13,577 nt of DNA. It comes from Bacillota bacterium. GTDB lineage: Bacteria; Bacillota; Bacilli; Lactobacillales; Aerococcaceae. The stretch spans positions 1 through 13,577 of the forward strand of contig JAEZWY010000116.1 of NCBI GenBank assembly GCA_023442905.1, read 5' to 3'. Both the position numbers and the translations under genes were made by a program. The notes beneath the pieces were generated by a model, which saw only the letters and a program-made list of their open reading frames with translations, was not told the origin of the DNA and made no database searches. The first letter of the stretch is position 1; the number at the start of each line of letters is the position of its first letter. Positions 5,451-12,185 of this stretch are shown one piece after another.

Positions 5451-5484
5451 TCTATGTCCGCTAAGGGTAATTAGCGGACATAGA
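5451..5484. repeat. 34-bp inverted repeat with a 6-bp centre, dif/attachment-site-like
   Basis: Arms TCTATGTCCGCTAA (5451-5464) and TTAGCGGACATAGA (5471-5484) are perfect 14-bp inverted copies around a 6-bp centre GGGTAA. No T-run follows on either strand, so it is not a standard terminator. The geometry (arms of 11 bp or more, 6-bp centre) is that of a tyrosine recombinase core site, and a tyrosine recombinase gene ends 113 bp away. A protein operator or an RNA hairpin after the pseudogene are alternatives. Confidence 0.6.
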
Positions 5485-5552
5485 AGTGCATTTAAATAGC
5501 AAACATTTACCCTAGCTTTATTAAACCCGTTTCCTCTTAAATCAAAAACAGT

Positions 5553-5585
5553 AGCCCCCAAATACATTATAAGTAGGGGGCTTTT
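5553..5585. terminator. Probable terminator downstream of the tyrosine recombinase gene
   Basis: A 7-bp GC-rich stem, AGCCCCC (5553-5559) with GGGGGCT (5576-5582), around a 16-nt loop. Minus-strand transcription would meet TTTTT four nt after the stem; on the plus strand only a short TTT follows. It lies 14 nt beyond the recombinase stop codon. Confidence 0.6.
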
Positions 5586-5596
5586 AATTAACTTGT

Positions 5597-6658
5597 TTAA
5601 GTAGAGGCATCCTCGTTATGAACTTCTAAATTTTTAAATATTCTTGATTGATCAATGAGATCTTCTATTAACTGGCTTGAGGTATTTAAATCTTCATTTA
5701 AATCTTGTGCGTATATTTCAGTCGTTCGAACGCTGGAATGCCGTAACATTTTTTGGGTTTCACGTAAATTGCCACCGTTGATTAAGCTAAGTGTTGCTGC
5801 AGTATGTCTAAGTGAATGTGGCGTAATTTTAGATGAATGTATCCCAACAGCCTCATAAGCGTTGGCTATGACTCTAGAAATAGATCTAGCAGACATACGT
5901 CCACTTTTATTTCGATTGCCGTGAGAAGCAAATAATGGTGCCAAATCAGTGTTAATCATGGTAGCCTGGTCTTCACGAAAACGCGTATACTCACGAACAA
6001 CTTCTTTGGTTTTGCGCGGTATAATAACAAATTCATCTTTTTCTCGTCGGCCTTTACCTTGAACATAAATAACGGTATTTAAGCCACGACGTTGCACATC
6101 CTCAAAGTTTGCACGACTTAGTTCGACTGTCCGAAGTCCCGTAGTTACAGCTAATAGAATAAGTGCATAGTTACGTTTGCCAATTAATGTATCTGCAGTT
6201 GATTTAAGGTAAGCTAATAGCTTTTCAACGTCTTCAATGTCTAGTGCATCTTTAGCATGCCCATGTGGAATAGGAATATTATTATTTGCTTTAGCAACGA
6301 TATTCTCATATAAGTTCTCGCGTTCTAACCACTTAAAGAATTGATTTAGCATGTTGCGATACGTTTTAATAGTGCGGTCTTTATAACGGAATTGGTCTAG
6401 TGCTCGACGTTGTTCTTCAGAAAGCTCGTCATAGTCTATATTATTAATTAAGATATAGGTTTTGCTTGGATGATTGATTAAATCATCAAAATAACGTTCG
6501 ATATCATGGTATGTTGGATGTGTAATATCCTGTTTTTCAAGATAAATAAAGAATGGTCTGATATTTTTAAGATAGCTTTCCTTCGTATTGTATTGTTTCT
6601 GTGATAGATAGTCAGTATATAGTTCATAGAAAGCTTCTTTATCAAAGTAGTTATCCAT
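5597..6658 (-). CDS. Tyrosine site-specific recombinase (XerC/D-like integrase), orphan
   Basis: 353 residues from ATG 6658, preceded by TTAAGGAG with 8 nt spacing; a TTG at 6664 is also in frame but less well placed. The N-terminal core-binding (SAM-like) domain spans about 10-115 and contains an insert (about 65-95). The catalytic domain has Arg176 (TTGLRTVEL), Lys202 (VQGKGRREKD), His281 and Arg284 (TPHSLRHTA), His307 (MLRHSSVRTT) and the nucleophile Tyr316 (TEIYAQDL), so all expected active-site residues are present. The length is near that of XerS (356 aa), but the N-terminus does not resemble XerS as I recall it. There is no excisionase, relaxase or phage gene beside it, so it is not an obvious prophage or ICE integrase. 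A dif-like inverted repeat sits just downstream. Role could be chromosome or plasmid dimer resolution, or a relic of a lost mobile element. Confidence 0.93.
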   Translation of the reverse strand: MDNYFDKEAFYELYTDYLSQKQYNTKESYLKNIRPFFIYLEKQDITHPTYHDIERYFDDLINHPSKTYILINNIDYDELSEEQRRALDQFRYKDRTIKTYRNMLNQFFKWLERENLYENIVAKANNNIPIPHGHAKDALDIEDVEKLLAYLKSTADTLIGKRNYALILLAVTTGLRTVELSRANFEDVQRRGLNTVIYVQGKGRREKDEFVIIPRKTKEVVREYTRFREDQATMINTDLAPLFASHGNRNKSGRMSARSISRVIANAYEAVGIHSSKITPHSLRHTAATLSLINGGNLRETQKMLRHSSVRTTEIYAQDLNEDLNTSSQLIEDLIDQSRIFKNLEVHNEDAST

Positions 6659-6687
6659 AATCAAAACTCCTTAAAATGCTATGACTC

Positions 6688-6696
6688 ATTATACCA
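6688..6696 (-). promoter_or_regulatory. Extended -10 promoter of the recombinase gene
   Basis: On the minus strand TGGTATAAT is a perfect extended -10 element. The -35 region at 17 nt spacing has no good match. The predicted start near 6681 gives a short leader of about 23 nt that contains the AAGGAG ribosome binding site. Confidence 0.65.
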
Positions 6697-7111
6697 AACA
6701 TACGTTCTAAATCATAGATTGATAGTATGAAATAAATGAAGAAGCTGACTGGATTTGCTGATATTTATAATAATAAGTCGATGAATCAATTAATTGTAGA
6801 AAGTTAGCGCTATAAAGTATAGTAATTGAAGTGAGTAGCAAAACAATAGAATCATACTTTGTAAGATAGCGTATGATAAATCTAAAACAGCTATGAGCAT
6901 TAATCCATATAAACAGACCCAAAATGCGTCAGAAACCGTCTGTGTAGTCATGAGTGTCCCTATAGATACCCGTCTATATCTATTAGTTTACATAACATAT
7001 ATTATTTAAAGCTATAACCGTTTTAAATGCCCGGTTTCTATGTCCAATTTATGATGTCCTCTACCTATCATTCGTCGACAATATTTTGTATTAGCCTCTT
7101 TTAATCTCTAG
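6697..7111. other. Intergenic stretch without a convincing gene
   Basis: About 400 bp between the recombinase and acetyltransferase promoters. The longest minus-strand reading frame (6922-6707) starts at TTG, has no ribosome binding site, and is an irregular Ile/Tyr/Ser-rich translation, so I do not call it. Two ATGTCC words (7040-7045 and within 7050-7060) echo the arm of the inverted repeat at 5451-5484. No tRNA, riboswitch or further terminator is recognisable. Confidence 0.5.
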
Positions 7112-7120
7112 TGATATGAT
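7112..7120 (+). promoter_or_regulatory. Extended -10 promoter of the GNAT gene
   Basis: TGATATGAT fits an extended -10 (TGn plus TATGAT, one mismatch from TATAAT). A weak -35 TTAGCC lies at 7091-7096 with an 18-nt spacer. The predicted start near 7127 leaves a leader of about 27 nt with AGGAAG ahead of the ATG at 7154. Confidence 0.5.
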
Positions 7121-7153
7121 GGTATTAAACTAAAAAGTTAGGAAGATTTTTTT

Positions 7154-7714
7154 ATGACAGACCCTTTATCTTATACTGAAACGACTATAGATACTATAGA
7201 AACTGACCAAGTAATCATTCGTCCTGCTGAACTTGCTGATGCAGCTCAGTTAACTGCTATCTACAATTATTACATTCAAAATACTACCATTTCTTTTAGA
7301 ATCGCCCTAACTGACGTTTCCTTAAAGGAACAACAAATTACTGTACGTATTGGGATCAATCCCTTTCTAGTGGCTGATTATGATGGCCAAGTCATCGGTT
7401 TTGCTTACACCTCTGACGCTGGTGCCTATGAAGGCTACCGACCTTCTAAAGAGATTTCTATCTATCTAGATGCTAATGTTAAGGCTAAAGGCATTGGTAG
7501 TCGCTTATATCAAGCGCTAGAACAAGAAGTCATCGACAATTACCCTGATATCTACAAACTCGTGTCACAAGTCACAGGAACCAACGAATCATCGTTAAAA
7601 TTCCACAAGAAACACGGCTTTGAACAATTCGGTGTCTGTAAGAACATGGGCTACAAATTCGATCAATGGCTAGACGTTGTCTACCTGGAAAAAGACATTC
7701 GCCCTCTTGTTTAA
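7154..7714 (+). CDS. GNAT N-acetyltransferase, phosphinothricin/methionine-sulfoximine acetyltransferase-like
   Basis: 186 residues with one GNAT domain. Visible features are IIRPAELADAAQLTAIYNYYIQ (21-42), the strand VADYDGQVIGFAYTS (73-87), the acetyl-CoA loop region DANVKAKGIGSRLYQALEQ (106-124, KAKGIG being the Q/RxxGxG/A-type P-loop), the GTNESSLKFHKKHGFEQFGV segment (142-161), and a C-terminal GYKFDQWLDVVYLEK (166-180). The last pieces and the length are typical of the Pat/YwnH/MddA group that acetylates small amino-acid-like compounds; the natural substrate is not predictable. The first 17 residues extend beyond the usual family start, but no other suitable start codon exists. It is the only intact gene on the plus strand, with its own extended -10 promoter, and it ends convergently with glpF at a shared terminator. 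Confidence 0.88.
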   Translation: MTDPLSYTETTIDTIETDQVIIRPAELADAAQLTAIYNYYIQNTTISFRIALTDVSLKEQQITVRIGINPFLVADYDGQVIGFAYTSDAGAYEGYRPSKEISIYLDANVKAKGIGSRLYQALEQEVIDNYPDIYKLVSQVTGTNESSLKFHKKHGFEQFGVCKNMGYKFDQWLDVVYLEKDIRPLV

Positions 7715-7734
7715 AATGTAAAAATAACCAAACA

Positions 7735-7766
7735 AAAAAATCCAGAACAAACGTTCTGGATTTTTT
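7735..7766. terminator. Bidirectional terminator between the GNAT gene and glpF
   Basis: An 8-bp stem TCCAGAAC (7741-7748) / GTTCTGGA (7753-7760) with loop AAAC, flanked by A6 on the left and T6 on the right, so the hairpin is followed by a U-run on both strands. It serves the converging genes ending at 7714 and 7784. Confidence 0.92.
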
Positions 7767-7783
7767 CAATACTTGAAATTTTA

Positions 7784-8488
7784 TTATAATACCAAGTTAT
7801 ATACTAAGGCTGCAATGATTGCACCAATAATTGGTCCGGCAATTGGAACCCAAGCGTATCCCCAGTTTGAACCGCCCTTACCTGAAATTGGTAAGATGGC
7901 ATGGGCAATACGAGGACCTAAGTCACGAGCCGGGTTGATAGCGTATCCTGTAGGGCCACCTAACGAAAGACCAACTGAACCTACTATGATACCAACGATC
8001 ATCGGGTTTAAACCATCTGAAATTTGGTTTGCACCCAAGGCCATAACACCAATAACCAAAACTGCGGTACCAATGATTTCAGTCATTAGGTTCCAGACAG
8101 GACTTTCAACTTGCGGACCAGTAGCGAAAGTACCTAAGATTGAACCTTCTTCGTTAGTTGCTTCAAATTGCTCATGGTAAGCTAACCAAACTGTCACAGC
8201 ACCTAAAATCGCCCCAATCATTTGACCAGCAATATAAGGGATCACTTCAGCCCAAGCAAATGAACCGTTTACAGCGAAAGCTATAGTAACCGCTGGGTTT
8301 AAGTGGGCGTCTGACAAGAAACCAGAGGCATATACACCAATAGTTACAGCTAAAGCCCAACCCATAGTAATAACAATCCATCCACCTTCTTTGGCATTTG
8401 ATTTACTTAAGTTTACACCAGCATTAACCCCACACCCTAATAAAACCAGTAAAAAAGTACCAATTAATTCACCAATAAATCCATCCAT
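7784..8488 (-). CDS. glpF: Glycerol uptake facilitator (aquaglyceroporin)
   Basis: 234 residues with the MIP-family twofold layout of six membrane spans and two half-helices. The pore motifs are NPA at 64-66 (AHLNPAVTIAF) and NPAR at 185-188 (GYAINPARDLGPR); the Asp189 after the second motif is the glycerol-facilitator signature, as opposed to water-only aquaporins. It passively admits glycerol, which GlpK then traps as glycerol-3-phosphate. It is the third gene of glpK-glpO-glpF, 71 nt after glpO. The ATG at 8488 follows AGGAGGATTTAAT. An AT-only hairpin lies in the gap upstream. The gene ends 18 nt before the shared terminator. Confidence 0.96.
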   Translation of the reverse strand: MDGFIGELIGTFLLVLLGCGVNAGVNLSKSNAKEGGWIVITMGWALAVTIGVYASGFLSDAHLNPAVTIAFAVNGSFAWAEVIPYIAGQMIGAILGAVTVWLAYHEQFEATNEEGSILGTFATGPQVESPVWNLMTEIIGTAVLVIGVMALGANQISDGLNPMIVGIIVGSVGLSLGGPTGYAINPARDLGPRIAHAILPISGKGGSNWGYAWVPIAGPIIGAIIAALVYNLVL

Positions 8489-8508
8489 ATTAAATCCTCC
8501 TGTGTTTT

Positions 8509-8536
8509 TATAAATAATAATAACATATTATTTATA
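8509..8536. repeat. AT-only inverted repeat between glpO and glpF
   Basis: An 11-bp perfect inverted repeat (8509-8519 with 8526-8536, arm TATAAATAATA) around a 6-nt loop, in the 71-bp gap. It contains no GC pair and no adjacent U-run, so it is unlikely to terminate transcription fully. It may be an mRNA processing or stability element affecting the relative output of glpF. Confidence 0.45.
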
Positions 8537-8559
8537 GAATATTTACACTAAAATATAAA

Positions 8560-10395
8560 TTATTTTAAGTACTGTAATTCAGCCTTAGCAATTTCTTCAT
8601 CTAGTGCTGTTTTCTGTTGATCCTCAGTGGCTTGATCTAAACCAAAGTAATCGACAATCGTTTGGCTAACCGCATCTTTAACTGCAAGCATCTTGTCATG
8701 TTGGAATAACATAAAGGTTGTTCTGCGAGCGAAGAAGTCTAATGGTGTGTATACCCCTTCTTCCTCTAAGGTATAAATTAGACTGACAGCAATATCAACT
8801 GGATAGTCATATTTAGCTGCATATTCTTTGGCTACTGGTAGGTATGAAATCACACGGTTCATATTTGAACCATACAATTTAGCTAATTTAAGTGATTGTC
8901 CGTAAGTTAAACCACGAGCTACTCCTACATTTGCAAATTTTTCCATAGCAGTTTCATAGCTATTTGGATCAAACTGACCACCAGATATAGGGTAAGTTGA
9001 TGACTGAACCAATTCGTAAGATTTACCTGTGATGTCAGTTACAACAGGTATAATTCTTTCCATTGCCCCTTTAGCCATTTTTCGGTAGTCAGTGATTTTA
9101 CCACCGGCTAGTGTAAATAATCCTGAGCCAGAAATAGATAAGTCTGAGCCACGTGATACGCTTGATGGGTTTCCATCACCACGTTCAGAAGTATTAGAAC
9201 CTAAATCTTGTAATTTGTCTTCAACCGCGCTACGTTCAACTTTATCTTTGCTGTAGTCATCGAATAAAGCCACTAATTCGTCAAATGTACGTTCTGATAA
9301 ACGACCAGCGTCACCACCATTGTAGTCAGAGGCGTTATTTGAATCAATTAAAGGTCGTAAACCTGCCCAGGAAGCTTCAATATCATTGATAGACAAGTTG
9401 GCATTTGGGAAGCGGTGGTTGACAACACGTAATAGGTAATCAACGTCTTCTTGAGTCACTGTTGGGTGTTCAAAGTCACCTGTGTAGTCAGTATCTGTTG
9501 TACCAAAGTAGGTTTTATTTTCACGAGGTAAAACAAAGACCATACGGCCATCTTGTTCGCCTGTGTCAAAGTAAATTGGTTGCGATACTGTCAATTTAGA
9601 TTTATCTACGACAAAATGCACACCTTTTGTTGGACGCATTTGCGCTGGTTTCTCATCAGACCCATCTAATTGACGGATTGTATCTGACCAAGGACCAGTC
9701 GTGTTGATCACAACGTGAGATTTCACAGTAAACGTTTCACCAGATAGTAAATCTTCAACTTTAACCGCAACGATTTTGTCACTTTCATATTCAAAACCAA
9801 CAACTTTAGCGTGACTTAATAAATCAGCGCCATCATCGTTTGCTTGTTTGATATTTTCAATTACTAAACGTGAGTCATTGTTGTTGAAATCTAGGTATTT
9901 ACCACCACCGATTAAACCTTCAGCCATTAAGTCTGGTTGACGACTTAAAACTTCATCTTTAGACAACATTTCGTTGGCGTATTGAGAATCTTTTACACCA
10001 GCTAATGAGTCATAGATATCCATAGCGATTTGTAAGCGTAATGGATTGAAAGTCACTTTTGGTTCGTCATATAAAGGCATCAACATTGGATCTGGTTGCG
10101 GGATATGTGGTGCAATGTTATGTACAGTTGCACGCTCAGTTACTGTATCTGAAACCACTTCTAGGTCGAAGTTTTTCAAGTAACGGATACCACCGTGTAC
10201 CAATTTAGTTGAACGACTTGAAGTTCCTTCAGAGAAGTCTTGCATATCCACTAAGGCCGTTTTTAGGCCAGATGCAGCTGCTTGAATCGCTACACCTGCA
10301 CCTGTGATACCGCCTCCAATAATGAATAAATCATATTGGTTTTCTTTTAATTGTTCGACTGTTTCTTTTCTATACTTAAATGATAATTTAGGCAT
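8560..10395 (-). CDS. glpO: Alpha-glycerophosphate oxidase (FAD, H2O2-forming)
   Basis: 611 residues, about the length of streptococcal and enterococcal GlpO. FAD is bound by the N-terminal DLFIIGGGITGAGVAIQAA (22-40) and GTSSRSTKLVHGGIRYL (57-73) motifs. The catalytic domain ends with SWAGLRPLI (342-350), GLFTLAGGKITDYRKMA (425-441) and a C-terminal helical region. Between these, about residues 353-415 form a hydrophilic insert absent from respiratory GlpD and, from family knowledge, characteristic of O2-using GlpO. It oxidises glycerol-3-phosphate to dihydroxyacetone phosphate, reducing O2 to H2O2, at the cytoplasmic membrane face. It lies 21 nt downstream of glpK with GGAGGTATAG as ribosome binding site. 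GlpD with a quinone acceptor is the alternative, but the insert and lactic operon order argue for GlpO. Confidence 0.94.
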   Translation of the reverse strand: MPKLSFKYRKETVEQLKENQYDLFIIGGGITGAGVAIQAAASGLKTALVDMQDFSEGTSSRSTKLVHGGIRYLKNFDLEVVSDTVTERATVHNIAPHIPQPDPMLMPLYDEPKVTFNPLRLQIAMDIYDSLAGVKDSQYANEMLSKDEVLSRQPDLMAEGLIGGGKYLDFNNNDSRLVIENIKQANDDGADLLSHAKVVGFEYESDKIVAVKVEDLLSGETFTVKSHVVINTTGPWSDTIRQLDGSDEKPAQMRPTKGVHFVVDKSKLTVSQPIYFDTGEQDGRMVFVLPRENKTYFGTTDTDYTGDFEHPTVTQEDVDYLLRVVNHRFPNANLSINDIEASWAGLRPLIDSNNASDYNGGDAGRLSERTFDELVALFDDYSKDKVERSAVEDKLQDLGSNTSERGDGNPSSVSRGSDLSISGSGLFTLAGGKITDYRKMAKGAMERIIPVVTDITGKSYELVQSSTYPISGGQFDPNSYETAMEKFANVGVARGLTYGQSLKLAKLYGSNMNRVISYLPVAKEYAAKYDYPVDIAVSLIYTLEEEGVYTPLDFFARRTTFMLFQHDKMLAVKDAVSQTIVDYFGLDQATEDQQKTALDEEIAKAELQYLK

Positions 10396-10416
10396 TTAAA
10401 CTATACCTCCTATGTA

Positions 10417-11943
10417 TTAGTCGTTAGCTTCTTCTTTAAAATATTGTGAGTAGGCACGTGTAGCACGAACTGCATTTGTCCAACCCGCATATAGATCTTC
10501 TTTATGTGAGTCATTCATCTTAGGTTCGAAAGTTTGTCCTGGTTGAGTAAACGATTTCAATTCATCAATGTCTTTCCAGTAACCAACAGCTAAACCAGCT
10601 AGATAAGCAGCACCTAAGGCTGTTGTCTCAAGGTTAGCAGCACGAGCAATCTCAATACCAGTAATGTCTGATTGGAACTGCATCAAGTAACCATTCATCG
10701 CTGCGCCACCATCAACTTTTAGTAATGGAATATCGATACCAGTATCCTTATTCATTGTATCAGTAATGTCGCGAACTTGGTATGCAATTGATTGTAAAGT
10801 TGCTTTGGCGAAGTCAGCTTTTGTTGTTCCGCGTGTAATACCAAACGCTGCACCACGAGCGTCAGAATCCCAGTATGGTGCACCTAAACCAGTAAAGGCT
10901 GGTACTAAGTAAACTTCATCCTCATTTGTAGATTGGTTGGCTAAAGCTTCAGTTTCAGCAGCATTTTCAATTAATTCTAAACCATCGCGAATCCATTGAA
11001 TAGCTGAACCAGCAACGAATACAGATCCCTCTAAGGCGTAAGTTACCTTGTCACCAATCACGAAACCAACTGTTGTTAAAAGGTTATTTTCCGATAATTT
11101 TAACTCACTACCTGCATTCATGACAATAAAAGCACCAGTACCATAAGTTGATTTTACAGTACCTTCTTCTGTAGCTAATTGACCAAATAAGGCCCCTTGT
11201 TGGTCCCCTACCATACCAGAAATTGGTACTTCATAGCCATAGAAGTGGAAGCCGACTGTATGACCATATACTTCTGAGTTTGAGCGGATTTCAGGCATCA
11301 TGATTTTTGGAATATTTAACATGGCTAACATTTCATCGTCCCACTCCAGCTTTTCAATGTTCATCAACATTGTACGAGAAGCATTTGAGAAGTCAGTAGC
11401 GTGAACTTCTCCATTAGTTAATCTCCAAAGCAACCAAGTATCGATCGTACCAAATAGCAATTCACCTTTTTCAGCACGCTCTTGGGCACCTTCAACGTGG
11501 TCTAAAATCCAACGAATCTTAGTAGCAGAGAAATAAGCATCAACTACTAAACCAGTATGTTGCTGTATTTTTTCTTTTAAACCTTGGTCAATCAAGTTAT
11601 CACTGATTGAAGCAGATTGACGTGACTGCCAAACAATTGCGTTATAAATTGGTCTACCAGTATCTTTTTCCCATACAACTGTGGTTTCACGTTGGTTAGT
11701 AATACCAATACCAGCAATTTGGTCAGGGCGTAAACCACCATCAATAAATGCACCAGCAATTACTGCTTGTACTGAGTTCCAGATCTCATTGGCATCATGC
11801 TCTACCCAACCAGATTTAGGGAAGATTTGCTCAAATTCCTTCTGACTAGAAGCAATAGGTTCAGCTTTATGGTTGTATATCACTGCCCGTGATGAAGTTG
11901 TCCCTTGGTCAATCGCCATGATATATTTTTCTTGTTCACTCAT
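10417..11943 (-). CDS. glpK: Glycerol kinase
   Basis: 508 residues, normal for FGGY-family glycerol kinase. The N-terminal phosphate loop is AIDQGTTSSRA (10-20); substrate-side motifs include NQRETTVVW (83-91); the FGGY signature is YFSATKIRWILDH (137-149); and the C-terminal ATP domain has GGAAMNGYLMQFQ (about 413-425). His233 in GFHFYGYEVPISG corresponds to the HPr-phosphorylated His232 of enterococcal GlpK, so PEP-dependent activation by HPr~P, lost when glucose is present, is expected. ATG at 11943 follows TAGGAGGAATTTTA. First gene of glpK-glpO-glpF; its leader carries a candidate cre. Reaction: ATP plus glycerol gives sn-glycerol-3-phosphate. Confidence 0.98.
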   Translation of the reverse strand: MSEQEKYIMAIDQGTTSSRAVIYNHKAEPIASSQKEFEQIFPKSGWVEHDANEIWNSVQAVIAGAFIDGGLRPDQIAGIGITNQRETTVVWEKDTGRPIYNAIVWQSRQSASISDNLIDQGLKEKIQQHTGLVVDAYFSATKIRWILDHVEGAQERAEKGELLFGTIDTWLLWRLTNGEVHATDFSNASRTMLMNIEKLEWDDEMLAMLNIPKIMMPEIRSNSEVYGHTVGFHFYGYEVPISGMVGDQQGALFGQLATEEGTVKSTYGTGAFIVMNAGSELKLSENNLLTTVGFVIGDKVTYALEGSVFVAGSAIQWIRDGLELIENAAETEALANQSTNEDEVYLVPAFTGLGAPYWDSDARGAAFGITRGTTKADFAKATLQSIAYQVRDITDTMNKDTGIDIPLLKVDGGAAMNGYLMQFQSDITGIEIARAANLETTALGAAYLAGLAVGYWKDIDELKSFTQPGQTFEPKMNDSHKEDLYAGWTNAVRATRAYSQYFKEEAND

Positions 11944-11977
11944 TAAAATTCCTCCTAATAATTAAAAATCATCGGTA

Positions 11978-11991
11978 AATAAGCGCTTTCA
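11978..11991. promoter_or_regulatory. Candidate catabolite-responsive element (cre) upstream of glpK
   Basis: On the minus strand TGAAAGCGCTTATT matches the CcpA consensus TGWAANCGNTNWCA at all but the last two positions and contains the palindromic core AAGCGCTT. It lies at about +5 to +18 from the start point predicted from the -10 box at 12002-12007, a position expected for CcpA repression. Confidence 0.65.
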
Positions 11992-12001
11992 TTACGTAGG
12001 C

Positions 12002-12007
12002 AGTATA
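12002..12007 (-). promoter_or_regulatory. Candidate -10 box of the glpK-glpO-glpF promoter
   Basis: TATACT on the minus strand with predicted start near 11995 and a leader of about 52 nt. The hexamer 17 nt upstream (TAGCAA) matches a -35 at only three positions. A perfect TATAAT about 20 nt further upstream is an alternative. Confidence 0.45.
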
Positions 12008-12108
12008 CCTCATAAAAATTATAATTGCTAGAAAATTGATTAATAAAAATACAAATGTGCATTGCAATACAGTAGAAAGTTGGTTGTATAGCCAGTAAAA
12101 AGTCATGT

Positions 12109-12147
12109 AAAAAGAGGGATGCGCTTACATAGCACACCCCTCTTTTT
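12109..12147. terminator. Bidirectional-type terminator after trkH
   Basis: Left arm AAAAAGAGGG (12109-12118) pairs perfectly with CCCTCTTTTT (12138-12147). The inner part (ATGCGC with GCACAC) extends the stem imperfectly, leaving a short loop. A and T tracts on both sides allow termination in either direction. It follows the trkH stop by about 40 nt and precedes the glp promoter. Confidence 0.85.
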
Positions 12148-12185
12148 CTATATTATGAAAACAAAATTGTATATGCAAGTGATTA

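Noticed and set aside
5451..5484. Inverted repeat read as an intrinsic terminator of the pseudogene
   Set aside because: Neither strand has a U-run after the stem; treated instead as a possible recombination or operator site.
6464..6485. TTGAT...ATCAA palindrome inside the recombinase gene as another FNR box
   Set aside because: The spacer is 6 nt rather than 4 and the site is within coding sequence far from any promoter.
6707..6922. 71-codon minus-strand reading frame upstream of the recombinase
   Set aside because: It begins at TTG with no ribosome binding site, its composition is irregular and it lies upstream of the recombinase promoter; no family resemblance.
7773..8180. 135-codon plus-strand reading frame opposite glpF
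   Set aside because: It is the antisense shadow of glpF; its proline-rich translation follows from the complementary codons.
11955..12137. 60-codon minus-strand reading frame between trkH and glpK
   Set aside because: It runs through the terminator stem, the glp promoter and the cre; no ribosome binding site and no protein-like pattern.
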